This document shows, in pieces, positions 35,091 through 44,547 of a DNA stretch of 64,000 bases. The notes below the pieces were generated by a model that saw only the letters and a list, made by a program, of their open reading frames with translations, was not told the DNA's origin and searched no databases. The position numbers and the translations under genes were made by a program. This stretch comes from Candidatus Gastranaerophilales bacterium (lineage in GTDB: Bacteria; Cyanobacteriota; Vampirovibrionia; Gastranaerophilales; Gastranaerophilaceae). Numbering within the stretch: the first letter of the stretch is position 1; the number at the start of each line of letters is the position of its first letter. The stretch lies in the NCBI GenBank assembly GCA_028693235.1, contig JAQUVW010000005.1:124001-188000 (forward strand), read 5' to 3'.

Positions 35091-36323
35091 ATGAGAAAGT
35101 ATTATACTCATATTTTATTGATTGCACTCGGTGCAATTTTGTATTTTATGGCTAATTTTCAAAGGGTAGCGATTCCGGGGGCGATTTTTGATACCTTGCA
35201 ACTGGATTTACATATAAAAGCCCCGTTTGTTACTGCTTTAGGTGCTGTTTATATGTACGCTTATGCTTTTAGCTTATTGCTGATAGGCATAATGGTTGAC
35301 AGATATGGCGGTGCCAAAATGATTTTAGGCGGCTCAATTTTGTTTACGCTGGGGGCTTTGGTCTTTCCCAATACAGGCAATTTGCCGCTTCTCTATTTCA
35401 GTAGGGTATTGTTAGGCTTGGGTTCGGCAACCTTTTATCTCAGTTTGGTACAAGAGCTCAAGAAGTGTTTTCCCGATAGATATCTGGGGATTGCCGTTTC
35501 ACTAATGCTCTTTACCGGATATATAGGTGGCGTATTCGCTAATGCTCCATTTATTATTTTATCCGATAAGTTCGATTGGCAGAATGTAATGAATGTTTTA
35601 GCCTTTATAACTTTATTTATCACTATTGTTTATATTTTTATTCATAATAATTTGAATTCTATACCTACTAATCGTAATGCGAAGTTTTCGATTGAACCTT
35701 TTAAAGAGGTTCTCTCTAAAAAATTTAATCTTCACTTGTTTGGATTTGCCTGTCTTAACTATGGCTTGTATTATGTTATACAGACCGTTATCGGCGTCAA
35801 GTTCTTAAAAGATTTCGTTCAAATGTCAGACACGCAAGCTTCTACAATTTTATCAGTAATGGTAATTGTGGCAGGGTTTTCTGGTATGGGCATGGCTACA
35901 CTGAGCAAACTTTGGGACAATAGAAGAGTTGTTTTTATGAAAACTTTATCAATTATGGCAACTCTTATTTTTGCTGTTATTTCAATTTGTTTGATTTTGA
36001 ATTTCAGAACTCAAGCAATAGGTATTATATTGTTATTCTTGTCGTTGTGCGGCGGCATGTCACCTTTGTTGGTGCCTATTATACATTCTACAAACAAATA
36101 TGAAATTAGGGGTACTGCTTTAAGCATAATGAATTGCGGATTTTTCTTGGTCGTAGGAATATTGGGGACGCTTGTTGGCGTTTTGCTCGAAGCTTACGCT
36201 CCTGTGGCTTCGTTTTCAGGGCATTTGGTTTACAGTAACAAATCATATTTGCTCGTTTTCGGAACATTTTTCTTGATTTCATTATTTGAAATGTATAATG
36301 CATTCAAACTCAAAGATGTATAA
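35091..36323 (+). CDS. major facilitator superfamily transporter
   Basis: The 410-residue protein has about 12 membrane helices. The MFS loop 2-3 signature is GIMVDRYGGAKMILGG, and a weak counterpart in the second half is TLSKLWDNRRVVFMK. Helix 4 contains SRVLLGLGSATFYLSLVQ. MFS proteins exchange small solutes using ion gradients. The substrate is unknown, and the structured leader suggests expression responds to a small molecule or RNA-binding factor. It is a single-gene unit with a terminator shared with minE. Confidence 0.9.
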   Translation: MRKYYTHILLIALGAILYFMANFQRVAIPGAIFDTLQLDLHIKAPFVTALGAVYMYAYAFSLLLIGIMVDRYGGAKMILGGSILFTLGALVFPNTGNLPLLYFSRVLLGLGSATFYLSLVQELKKCFPDRYLGIAVSLMLFTGYIGGVFANAPFIILSDKFDWQNVMNVLAFITLFITIVYIFIHNNLNSIPTNRNAKFSIEPFKEVLSKKFNLHLFGFACLNYGLYYVIQTVIGVKFLKDFVQMSDTQASTILSVMVIVAGFSGMGMATLSKLWDNRRVVFMKTLSIMATLIFAVISICLILNFRTQAIGIILLFLSLCGGMSPLLVPIIHSTNKYEIRGTALSIMNCGFFLVVGILGTLVGVLLEAYAPVASFSGHLVYSNKSYLLVFGTFFLISLFEMYNAFKLKDV

Positions 36324-36361
36324 TCAGGCTGTTTGTATATGTTATGAGGAAATTGAGCAAC

Positions 36362-36394
36362 AAAAAAGCTCCCTGTTTTTAAGGAGCTCTTTTA
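36362..36394. terminator. bidirectional terminator between MFS gene and minE
   Basis: The stem AAGCTCC / GGAGCTC(T) is flanked by an A-run and a T-run, so it can act on both convergent transcripts. Confidence 0.85.
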
Positions 36395-36412
36395 GGTGTT
36401 TTAAAATTTAAT

Positions 36413-37024
36413 TTATTTGTTTTTTTGTTTATTTGAAGATTTTGAATTATTGTTTTTTTCTTCAATAATTTCATCAGCTACAGACTCTTTTTTGTTTGTT
36501 TCATCTGTTTCTTTTTCTTGTTCAATAGTTTCAGCTTTTTCATCGTCATTGATTACTTTATCTTCATTTTCTTCTGCTGTATCAATGTCTTCAGTTTCGG
36601 AAGCTTCAACTGCTGTTTCTTCTTCATCAGACTCTTTAACATCAGAGGTTTCGTCTTCTTTATCTTCTTCTGTTTCTGTGGTTTCAGAGGACTCTTCTTC
36701 TTTTTCAGCATCTAATTTAGCTTGTTCTTCAAGTTCTTCTTCTGTTTTTGCTCTAACAACAGGTATATTCAGCATCAACGCAATTGAGTCACCTTCACCT
36801 GCTAAATTCAATTCCAAAAGCTCTTTGTCTATAACCACATATCTTGAAATAACGTCAATCATCTCTAATCTCATTTTCTCAAGCGTCAACGGGTCAAGTT
36901 TTGTTCTGTCGTGCATTAAAACTAATTTTAATCGGTTAGAAGCTATATTTTTTGTGTTTTCACCTTTTTCAACTTGGAAAAAAGTCAAAACCTTGTTGTA
37001 TAATTCTGCAAATATTTCTTTCAT
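36413..37024 (-). CDS. minE: MinE with long acidic C-terminal tail
   Basis: Residues 1-90 are MinE. They comprise an N-terminal amphipathic and anti-MinCD region (FAELYNKVLTFFQVEKGENT) and the dimerisation core (SNRLKLVLMHDRTKLDPLTL, then MIDVISRYVVIDKELLELNL). MinE drives MinD off the membrane and positions the division site. Normal MinE is about 85-100 residues. Here a further 110 residues form a low-complexity tail rich in Glu, Asp, Thr and Lys. It is the last gene of minC-minD-minE, 12 bases after minD. Confidence 0.93.
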   Translation of the reverse strand: MKEIFAELYNKVLTFFQVEKGENTKNIASNRLKLVLMHDRTKLDPLTLEKMRLEMIDVISRYVVIDKELLELNLAGEGDSIALMLNIPVVRAKTEEELEEQAKLDAEKEEESSETTETEEDKEDETSDVKESDEEETAVEASETEDIDTAEENEDKVINDDEKAETIEQEKETDETNKKESVADEIIEEKNNNSKSSNKQKNK

Positions 37025-37036
37025 TTATCTTCCTCC

Positions 37037-37843
37037 CTAGGCTTTCTTTCCAAAGAAGAATTTCTTTAGTTTAGCAAAGAAACCTTTTGGTTCATCTAGG
37101 TCTAAGAAAGGAACTTCTTCGCCTTGAATTCTTTTTGCGACATTCAAATAGGCTTTTCCTGCAAGAGCTTTTTCGTTATTAACGATAGGCTCACCTCTGT
37201 TTGTTGAAGTGATAATGCCGGCGTCTTCAGGGATTATTCCGATTAAAGAACAAGAAAGTATATCAACAACGTCATCGACGCTCATCATATCATTATTTTT
37301 AATCATATTAGGGCGAACTCTGTTCAACAAAAGTTTGTAAGATGTAATTTCTTCTTTTGCTTCAAGCAGTCCGATAATTCTATCAGCATCTCTAACCGCA
37401 GACATTTCTGGAGTTGTTACGACAATAGCTTCTGTCGCACCTGCTACAGCTGTTTGGAAGCCTTGCTCGATACCTGCAGGGCAATCAACTAATATGAAAT
37501 CAAAATCTTCTTTTAAGTCTTCTGTGATTTGTTTGATTTGTTCAGCATTTACAGAAGTTTTATCTCTTGTTTGAGCTGCTGCTAAAAGACACAAATTTGG
37601 ATTTTTTTTGTCTTTAACAAGAGCTTGTTTAAGTTTGCAACGTTCTTCTACAACGTCAACAAGTGTGTAAACAATTCTATTTTCTAATCCTAATAACAAA
37701 TCAAGATTTCTCAATCCTATATCAGTATCAATAAGGACAACCGAAGAGCCTTCTTTAGCCAAAGCAGTACCGATATTGGCACTTGTAGTAGTTTTTCCTA
37801 CTCCGCCCTTTCCTGAGGTAATTACTATTACTCTACCACTCAT
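37037..37843 (-). CDS. minD: septum-site-determining ATPase MinD
   Basis: The 268-residue protein has the deviant Walker A motif (GKGGVGKTT), switch I/II elements (DTDIGLRNLDLLLG, LVDCPAGIEQGF) and the C-terminal amphipathic membrane-targeting helix (FFAKLKKFFFGKKA). ATP-bound MinD binds membrane, recruits MinC to block FtsZ assembly, and is released by MinE. The minC-minD-minE order with short gaps (15 and 12 bases) indicates one operon. Confidence 0.97.
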   Translation of the reverse strand: MSGRVIVITSGKGGVGKTTTSANIGTALAKEGSSVVLIDTDIGLRNLDLLLGLENRIVYTLVDVVEERCKLKQALVKDKKNPNLCLLAAAQTRDKTSVNAEQIKQITEDLKEDFDFILVDCPAGIEQGFQTAVAGATEAIVVTTPEMSAVRDADRIIGLLEAKEEITSYKLLLNRVRPNMIKNNDMMSVDDVVDILSCSLIGIIPEDAGIITSTNRGEPIVNNEKALAGKAYLNVAKRIQGEEVPFLDLDEPKGFFAKLKKFFFGKKA

Positions 37844-37858
37844 TAATAATCCACTCCT

Positions 37859-39043
37859 TTAATCATTTATTTTGAATATAACTATTTCACCATCAATAAT
37901 TTTTGCTTCTTCCGGTGTAAATACATTTGTTTTTTCAGCAAAAATAGTGTGTAATGCATCAGGTCTTCTTGCATAGCAGTCAGCAATTCTTAATTGAATT
38001 GCATTCATTTTCAAAGCTCTTATTTTAGCTTTTGTATTTCCGTTAGAACCTGCTTGAGCAATGCCTCCTAAAACACCCCAAACCGTAATATCACCTTTTG
38101 CATGGATTTCTGAACCCGGGTGACAATCTCCGATTATTACGATATTTCCGTTGCAATCTATTACTTGACCTGAACGAACAGTTTGTTTTATATATTTTGT
38201 TTCAAAAGAGATAATTTCCATATCTTCTTCTGTATATATAGGTTTATCTTTTTCTTCAATATTTTCGATTTGAGGAAGTGTTTCTTTAATTTCAGGCGTT
38301 GAAACATTATCATTGTTTGATGCAAACTGATTTGCTAATTTTTTTAGCTCATCATCTTGTTCGTTTTCAATAGGTGTTTCATCTTTTTTGTCGAATATTT
38401 CTTCAAGTTTTTGTTCAGAATTGAAGATGGTATCCAATTCTTCTTTTATTGCTTCAGAAGACGGAATGTTTAGTTCCATAGATATATTTGATTTTTCAGG
38501 CTCATTTTCATCTTGAACATCTTCATTCGTTATATCTTCTTTGCTTTCTTCAATTTCAGTTTCTGTTTCAACTTCAATGTTTTTAGTGTTATCAGCGTTG
38601 TCGATATTGTTGCATTGAGCATCAGTATTTTCTGACTCAGCATCATCTTTCCAGTTTTCGTCCAGTTTTTCATATTCACGTGGTGTGGATGAAATTTCTT
38701 CTTGTTGATTTTCCTCAACTGCCTCTATACCTTCTTGATTATTAGGCTCAAATTTAATGTCGTTGCCGTCTAACAAGGTCATTCCCAAGGCTACCACGGA
38801 TTTTTCTGTAGATGAAGATTTAGTATCAACATATTTTAATGTAGAATTTATACTGCTGATAAGAGATTTTATGCTCAAAAGTTGAGATTGATTAAGTTCA
38901 ATCGTCCCTAATTTTAGGCAAACATCTTTGTCTTTTGCTTCTTCACTATCCAAAATCGTACTCAAATCATAAATGATTTGAGCAGGCGTTTTAACGTAAC
39001 TTAAATCAATCACGTAAACATTTTCACTGAAAGGTTGACTCAT
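37859..39043 (-). CDS. minC: septum-site-determining protein MinC with acidic linker
   Basis: The 394-residue protein has an N-terminal domain of about 100 residues and a C-terminal beta-helix domain from about 285. The latter is typical of MinC (QTVRSGQVIDCNGNIVIIGD, HAKGDITVWGVLGGIAQAG, IRALKMNAIQLRIAD). The C-terminal domain dimerises and binds MinD, and the N-terminal domain inhibits FtsZ. Between them lies about 170 residues of Glu/Asp/Asn-rich low-complexity sequence, far longer than the usual MinC linker. It is the first gene of the min operon. Confidence 0.94.
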   Translation of the reverse strand: MSQPFSENVYVIDLSYVKTPAQIIYDLSTILDSEEAKDKDVCLKLGTIELNQSQLLSIKSLISSINSTLKYVDTKSSSTEKSVVALGMTLLDGNDIKFEPNNQEGIEAVEENQQEEISSTPREYEKLDENWKDDAESENTDAQCNNIDNADNTKNIEVETETEIEESKEDITNEDVQDENEPEKSNISMELNIPSSEAIKEELDTIFNSEQKLEEIFDKKDETPIENEQDDELKKLANQFASNNDNVSTPEIKETLPQIENIEEKDKPIYTEEDMEIISFETKYIKQTVRSGQVIDCNGNIVIIGDCHPGSEIHAKGDITVWGVLGGIAQAGSNGNTKAKIRALKMNAIQLRIADCYARRPDALHTIFAEKTNVFTPEEAKIIDGEIVIFKIND

Positions 39044-39337
39044 AATCTTATCTCTCTTATTTTTGACTTAAAAAACACTCTTTTAAGTGCTATATAAAGA
39101 ATAGCCTAAATTAAAATCTAATACAATTCTTTGTAATTTTTTGTTGCGATATTTTTTATAAAACGTAAACTTAAATAACAAAAGAGGCTCAATATAACTT
39201 TTTTTGGAACTTGAAATTAAAAAGTTTGTCCTTATATAATATATAGGCAATAATATATTTATAATAAAATATTGTTTGTTTAAAAAAATACTTTCCGATA
39301 TGAAAATGAAAGTAAGCAACGGAAGAAGAGTGAAATA

Positions 39338-40039
39338 GTGATTTTGAAAAAAAGATTATGCTTTGTTTTGGCATTAGGACTTTTAAGTACCGCAATGGCA
39401 ACAGCTAAGCCGAAAGATGCCCCTCTTTTAAATAAACCTTTAGACCCTACGGTTTTTGAACAATCTGATTCTATTTCTTTTGATACAACTGTTTTGTATA
39501 AAACATACAAAGATGTAACAAAAGAAGATAGAATTATGGAAGCCCTTGAAATGATGAAAGGGTGTTTGGGAGATTATTCGCATAATGCAATTATGGGCAC
39601 AAATTTGACGAATAAAAAAATGAGGATAGAATTTAAAAATCTGAATGAAATAAAACCTCAATATGCAAGTTTTGACGCTCTCGGGTGGAAAAAAGCAGGC
39701 AGGTTGTATATTTATATAAACGAAAAGCACAAAGATGCTCCTGCTCCGGCATTGGCGGCGTTGTTGTCGCATGAAGCATTGCATCAAGATGAATTCGACT
39801 CTCTGGCAGAAGAAACTTATGCGTGGACTATGGAAGCGGCTGTTTGGACACAGCTATCAGAAAAATATCCTGCTGCTATGGAAAAAGCTCACCCTCTTGT
39901 CTATAGAGAAAATATGCTAAAGCGTTTGTTTGAAAAAGGCGATTATACAAACAAATATATTCAAAAAGCTGTATATTCAAACCCAGGATATAAAAATCTT
40001 CCTACTCGTTCTCCGGGTTTTGAAACAGATGATTTATAA
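39338..40039 (+). CDS. secreted HExxH metallopeptidase-like protein (paralogue)
   Basis: The 233-residue protein has a signal peptide ending ATA. The start is GTG 39338, or TTG two codons later. The block PALAALLSHEALHQDEF (HExxH at residues 145-149) is followed by EETYAWTMEAAVW. It aligns with LACLIAHESVHQLP and TTTEARTWM of the protein at 21492, and IYINEKHKD aligns with ILINQNLRK. The two are therefore paralogues with a probable zinc site. Peptidase activity is inferred. Confidence 0.75.
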   Translation: MILKKRLCFVLALGLLSTAMATAKPKDAPLLNKPLDPTVFEQSDSISFDTTVLYKTYKDVTKEDRIMEALEMMKGCLGDYSHNAIMGTNLTNKKMRIEFKNLNEIKPQYASFDALGWKKAGRLYIYINEKHKDAPAPALAALLSHEALHQDEFDSLAEETYAWTMEAAVWTQLSEKYPAAMEKAHPLVYRENMLKRLFEKGDYTNKYIQKAVYSNPGYKNLPTRSPGFETDDL

Positions 40040-40152
40040 CAATTATGCTAAATATATGGGATAGAACATACTTTAATGTTTTCATATTATTTAAGGTGCT
40101 TATATCGTTCATTTTGTCACGAACCGAGCTTCCTTGTAATGTTGAGTCTTTT

Positions 40153-40524
40153 TTAGGATAATTCCAGCAATCCTTGTTGCATACCATTTTTTATGTCTAC
40201 CCATATTTGGCTTTTTACTTTTGTTGTTAAATCTTCTATAACTTCTTTTCTCATTACAGCAAAATTTATATCGATAAAATTTATCCCGTCAAGTTCTTCT
40301 AAATAAAATTCTTTAGAACCACAATTCGGACAATATTTTTCAACAGGACTAATTTTATTGAATTTGTTGTAGCTCACCCTTTTTATATTGCAACATTTGC
40401 AACGTGTTAAATACCATTTTGTCTCCACGTAAGCTCCGCAATCAGGGCAATATGCTTTTTCTTGGTCTGCCCTTATTTTGGGATGGTGACATTCTTTTAT
40501 GTTTTTAAATAAATCAAGAATCAT
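40153..40524 (-). CDS. zinc-ribbon protein
   Basis: The 123-residue cytoplasmic protein has three Cys pairs: CPDC near residue 26, CKCC near 43 and CPNC near 65. These suggest one or two zinc ribbons. The C-terminal half is helical (MRKEVIEDLTTKVKSQIWVD). I do not recognise the family. Proteins of this shape often bind nucleic acid or act as small regulators. Confidence 0.7.
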   Translation of the reverse strand: MILDLFKNIKECHHPKIRADQEKAYCPDCGAYVETKWYLTRCKCCNIKRVSYNKFNKISPVEKYCPNCGSKEFYLEELDGINFIDINFAVMRKEVIEDLTTKVKSQIWVDIKNGMQQGLLELS

Positions 40525-40572
40525 ATTTCTTTATTAAGAAAATATGATAAAAAGTCAAATAAAATCCCAAAA

Positions 40573-40920
40573 CTATGAATTGAAGTCTAGTGTGCCGTGC
40601 TTTTCGCTACGGAAGTTTTCTGTAAAAGCTTGATTGTTGCTGGCTTGCGTGCCAAAAATTGAATCTGCGTTTGCGTTATATGCGTCGCTATGGTTATTAT
40701 ATTCTCTAGTTGAAACGTTTTTCACGTTTTCAACGGCTTGTGTTTCTGTTAATTGAGAAAAAGGATTATTTTTCTCAATGGCTGTTGTTGCTTCAATAGA
40801 AAACACATTTTTAAATTTGTTATCTAAATATTTGCCGATATTGCCAAACGGATTGCTGCTTTGAGCCCTGATGGCGTCAGCTTGTTTTTCTATTAAGTTG
40901 TTATTATTTACAACTGTCAT
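40573..40920 (-). CDS. small Asn-rich protein of unknown function
   Basis: The 115-residue hydrophilic protein has no signal peptide, membrane segment or known motif. It contains SSNPFGNIGKYLDNKFKNVF and an Asn/Ser-rich second half (NHSDAYNANADSIFGTQAS). The start codon lacks a strong ribosome site. It is probably real because it fills the gap cleanly and shares the lineage-specific Asn-rich style, but this is moderate evidence. Confidence 0.5.
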   Translation of the reverse strand: MTVVNNNNLIEKQADAIRAQSSNPFGNIGKYLDNKFKNVFSIEATTAIEKNNPFSQLTETQAVENVKNVSTREYNNHSDAYNANADSIFGTQASNNQAFTENFRSEKHGTLDFNS

Positions 40921-41133
40921 TTTCTCTTAATATCTCTAATTGTTCTGTATATATACAAAGTATATATTAATGAAATAATTGCTTTTGAGGATGTGGTTTT
41001 GTGAAGACATGTTAAAATTACTGTGTAAAGGTGCGTTATGGGCACTTTAGGGAAAAGGGGATTTTAGAGGAAATCTGACTTTTAAAAGAAAGTTATTAAA
41101 TACCTTATAGGCAAGGTGTGAGGGCTACTGAGC

Positions 41134-42477
41134 TTGTATAACAATACTATTTACCCGGGTTATATTAACTACACAGGGATTAACAATCGAATAGTAAAGA
41201 AAAAAGAAGATGAGGAAAAATCTAACTCATCAAGTCAAGCTGCAACAAAAGAGGCACAAAGAGAAGCTGTTAAAGGCGATTCTTTTTCACGTTCTCAGTT
41301 TCCGACAGGTGCCCAAGGTGCTATTGACTATTCAAATCCCAAAGTTAATATTTCTCAAATAATAACAGATTTTAAAAATACAACAGTCGCTATCGGAGCT
41401 CCCGATGATGTTAAAAACGAAGTAACTTCATACCTTGATTTGATTGAAAAACAAGCTCAAAAAGATGAACCTAGCAAGCAAATTATTCAATCAAATTTAA
41501 AAAATGCATCACAAATTTTAGATACATATATCACTACTACTTTGCAAAAGCCCTCCAAAGTAGTGGAAAATTGGATTGATGCTCTGTTTTTGCAACAGGT
41601 AGACTATAAGTCAAATCCAAAAGACATAAATCCTGCTTATAAGCTTGATGTACCAGATGATGAAGTTGCTGTGGTTGAAACAGTTGACGAGCCTCAAAAA
41701 GTTCAAGAAGAAAATGTAATTGCTTTTCCACAAAAAAACAGTGATATATATATTCCGGAAGATAAACAATTAAGAAAAATGTTTATTCAGGCAAAAAAAT
41801 ATTCTTCTATTGACCAAGATGAAAAAGCACTTGACGCATTTTCTCAAACCTTGAATTATGCAGAACAAGCTGGCGACAAACAAGCTCAGGGTATGGTTTA
41901 TTATGAAGTTGCTAAAATATATGACCGAAATGATTATCTTCCCGATGCAATAAAAAGTTATGATAAAGCCCTTGAAAATACAGAATCAAATAATATAAAA
42001 GCTCGTTCACATATTTCAATGGCAAAAATATATGATGATGTTGTTCAATTTGAACCTGCAGTTGACCATTATTATGCTGCAATTTCTTACGCCGGCGAAT
42101 CGGAAAATATTCCCTTGCAAACAAAAGCCCTTACCAATTTAGCAGATATGTTTTCTAACAGATATGATAAGTCAAATGCTTTTGATTACTTAGACTTAGC
42201 AAATCAAATGGCTCAAGAAACAAAAAGTAATAAGGTTATAGCTTCAACATATAGACGTTCAGCAGATATAAGTGAAAAACTCGATGAAAATCTTACTGCT
42301 CTTGACTATTACAAAGAATCAACAAGATATTATACTAAAACTGATAGCCTCGAAAGCATTATAAGCAACTATAGAGATGCTGCCAAAATAATGCTTAAAT
42401 TGGGCGATTCTCAAAAAGCAAAAACTCTCTTGGGTAAAGCATTTGTAAAAAGCCAAAGTTTAGAAATCCAAAATTAA
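41134..42477 (+). CDS. tetratricopeptide-repeat protein
   Basis: The 447-residue protein appears to start at TTG 41134. Residues 1-190 are hydrophilic and largely disordered. Residues about 205-445 hold six TPR-type helical pairs, for example ALDAFSQTLNYAEQAGDKQA, AIKSYDKALENTESNNIKAR and ALDYYKESTRYYTKTDSLES. TPRs are protein-binding scaffolds. It is a single gene with a leader of about 90 bases. Its place before the prepilin genes may or may not be meaningful. Confidence 0.8.
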   Translation: MYNNTIYPGYINYTGINNRIVKKKEDEEKSNSSSQAATKEAQREAVKGDSFSRSQFPTGAQGAIDYSNPKVNISQIITDFKNTTVAIGAPDDVKNEVTSYLDLIEKQAQKDEPSKQIIQSNLKNASQILDTYITTTLQKPSKVVENWIDALFLQQVDYKSNPKDINPAYKLDVPDDEVAVVETVDEPQKVQEENVIAFPQKNSDIYIPEDKQLRKMFIQAKKYSSIDQDEKALDAFSQTLNYAEQAGDKQAQGMVYYEVAKIYDRNDYLPDAIKSYDKALENTESNNIKARSHISMAKIYDDVVQFEPAVDHYYAAISYAGESENIPLQTKALTNLADMFSNRYDKSNAFDYLDLANQMAQETKSNKVIASTYRRSADISEKLDENLTALDYYKESTRYYTKTDSLESIISNYRDAAKIMLKLGDSQKAKTLLGKAFVKSQSLEIQN

Positions 42478-42661
42478 CAGGCAGTTTTGGAATTCCTATC
42501 TTTTCCATTCTAACAGTCTAATTATAGTTGCGAATAAAGATAATAACTTTTCATTTTAATCTCTATTCATTATTGAAAAAATTCAGTTAAGCGAAAATAT
42601 AAAAAGTTTCAATACACGAGACTTATAAGAATCAATATCCGCTTGTATAGGTTAAGCCTCG

Positions 42662-43278
42662 TTACATTTCGCTAGTGTCAAATTTACAAAACTCTGTATT
42701 GTCAGGATTTGCTTTGCAGTCATAATTTTGTATTATACCTGAGGCAGGTGGTACAGCCAAAACAGCACTGGGGTTTGATGAAAAAGGACCACTTGTTATA
42801 TTGTCAATACCTAATCCAAAATAATAAGTATCTTTTAAAGCAGAATAGTCAGTAGTAATTTCGTTTGGTTTCTTGTCACCATTTATATCAACTAATACTG
42901 CCATTCCTTGTATACTATATGCAATCCCGTCAGATGTATAAAATGTTATATCAGTAGACATTCCATTGATTTCGTGACAAGCGTCAGAACTTCCACTAGG
43001 CATAGATGACGAGATATTAAATTGTTTTGAATAAAAATTGTCATACCAACAAGTGGAGTCCCATCCGCATTTTGACCATAACATTGCCGCTCCAAGTTTT
43101 GACTGGGCATAATTTTTATCAAGAGCATTTGTTAAAGAAGAGTAAACTTTTTTAACAGCAGTCTTTTTTCGTTGTCATTTATATTGTTCAAAAGAGAAGG
43201 AATTGTTAAAGCGGCTATTACACCTATTATAACAAGTGTAATTAGAACCTCAGCTAATGTAAACGCTTTATTTTTCAT
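42662..43278 (-). pseudogene. prepilin-like gene interrupted by a one-base frameshift
   Basis: From ATG 43278 the frame encodes a classic prepilin N-terminus (KAFTLAEVLITLVIIGVIAA). It runs into a TAA about 50 codons in. The downstream frame continues with KKVYSSLTNALDKNYAQ and then the pseudopilin body to the stop at 42662 (VLVDINGDKKPNE). The shift falls in a run of six A (leftward reading, near 43162-43167). Seven A would restore EKKTAVKKVYSSLTNA and a protein of 205 residues. It may be a real mutation, a phase-variable tract, or an assembly error. The neighbour at 43297 is an intact paralogue. Confidence 0.85.
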
Positions 43279-43296
43279 ATAATAAGTCCTATTCTA

Positions 43297-44046
43297 TTAT
43301 AACTCACCACTTCCGCCAATTGAACTTGGGGTATCATCTTTAAGTAAATATTCGCCATAAGCCTCTGCTATAGCTCTATCTTTATATAAGGCGATTCCCG
43401 GTATTCTGTCATATAAATCTTTGCCTTGATAACCGGCGTCGGCAAACGCAGGTTGCTCTATTATTGAGTGTAATAAAGCTACGGTCCCTGCTACTCCTCC
43501 ACCATCATAAGGGCTCATATTAGGTGCTTGTTTTCCGTTTACATCTACTGTGACATAAAAACATGGGGCAGAATAGCCGTCAGGGTCATATTCGCAGTCT
43601 CCTATAGACCCCGGTTGAACATAAAACCCTATCCCGTCTGCTGTATATATAAAATCATCGTCGTTAATGGCTGAAGCTCCACCGGCGTATGCAGGAGATT
43701 CTATAAGCGGTAAAGTATGTATAGGGGTGTATTTATAGTTAAATGCATCATATGAATCATCTGCGTTATCAGTTGAAAATGAATCAGGAGCTGACAAAAT
43801 AGAAAATTGTTTTTTGAAAAAATTATTTGATAAATCAGCAACAGACGTGAAATCCTCCATCGTCTTTCCTTCTAGTGTGTTCTCTTTTATAATGGCTTGG
43901 TTTAATACGGACAAAGACTTTTTAAAAGCAACTTGGAATTCTTTTCCTTGTGTGTTTTTTATTAAAGCAGGTATTGTCAAAGCCGCTATAACACCTATTA
44001 TAACTAATGTTATTAATACTTCTGCTAACGTGAATGCTCGTTTCAT
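43297..44046 (-). CDS. type IV prepilin / pseudopilin-like protein
   Basis: The protein has 249 residues from ATG 44046, giving the short basic leader MKRA followed by FTLAEVLITLVIIGVIAALT, the prepilin peptidase site and membrane/assembly helix. The globular part contains YTADGIGFYVQPG, FYVTVDVNGKQAPN and paired Cys, as in the H-type pseudopilins of this lineage. Processing by the PilD-like enzyme at 2890 is expected. It is followed by the frameshifted paralogue, and they were probably one operon. Confidence 0.88.
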   Translation of the reverse strand: MKRAFTLAEVLITLVIIGVIAALTIPALIKNTQGKEFQVAFKKSLSVLNQAIIKENTLEGKTMEDFTSVADLSNNFFKKQFSILSAPDSFSTDNADDSYDAFNYKYTPIHTLPLIESPAYAGGASAINDDDFIYTADGIGFYVQPGSIGDCEYDPDGYSAPCFYVTVDVNGKQAPNMSPYDGGGVAGTVALLHSIIEQPAFADAGYQGKDLYDRIPGIALYKDRAIAEAYGEYLLKDDTPSSIGGSGEL

Positions 44047-44171
44047 ATAAACTCCTAACTGGTATTCAAACACTTTCTTTTCTAATTATAGCTATATTTA
44101 GCTACATATACAATACTTAAATAATAAAAAATTTACAGAAAGTTTTGTAGTTCTAATATATTTTATTCTGT

Positions 44172-44200
44172 TTGTCACATTTTCTATTCTGTCTGACAAA
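44172..44200. repeat. 29-bp inverted repeat, left copy
   Basis: TTGTCACATTTTC / ATTCTG / CTG / CAAA here matches the reverse complement of 44548-44576 at 26 of 29 positions. The two copies flank tRNA-fMet. A further shared block (AGAACTACAAAACT then TCTG) lies just outside each copy, leftward of this one and rightward of the other. Confidence 0.7.
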
Positions 44201-44279
44201 TTATACTTGCAAATCACAAAAGAATTAACGGCTATAAACTAAAAAGTATATTTAAATCAGCTGTTGCAAATACTGGTAC

Positions 44280-44308
44280 TTGATTTTTACTTTTCAGCGT
44301 TTCATAAT
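44280..44308 (+). promoter_or_regulatory. promoter of tRNA-fMet
   Basis: TTGATT (44280-44285), a 17-bp spacer and CATAAT (44303-44308) place the transcription start about ten bases before the tRNA 5' end. Confidence 0.65.
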
Positions 44309-44325
44309 AGAGTATCAAGAGTTAT

Positions 44326-44402
<77 letters not shown>

Positions 44403-44406
44403 TTAC

Positions 44407-44444
44407 AAAAAGAGGATTTCAAGGAAACTGAAACCCTCTTTTTT
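44407..44444 (+). terminator. terminator of the tRNA gene
   Basis: The stem AAAAAGAGG / CCTCTTTTT has an 18-base loop that can itself pair partly, and ends in a T-run. Confidence 0.8.
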
Positions 44445-44547
44445 ATGCAAATTTTTGCCGAAAGTATAACAAAAGTATAACTTTTATTTTTATTATGGAT
44501 TTAGGGGAAGTTTGTTTTTTGCCCAAGTTTAGCAACTCTTTCTATAC

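Noticed and set aside
36417-37040. Ser-rich frame antisense to minE
   Set aside because: It is the reverse reading of the Glu/Asp codons of the acidic tail, and MinE on the other strand is unmistakable.
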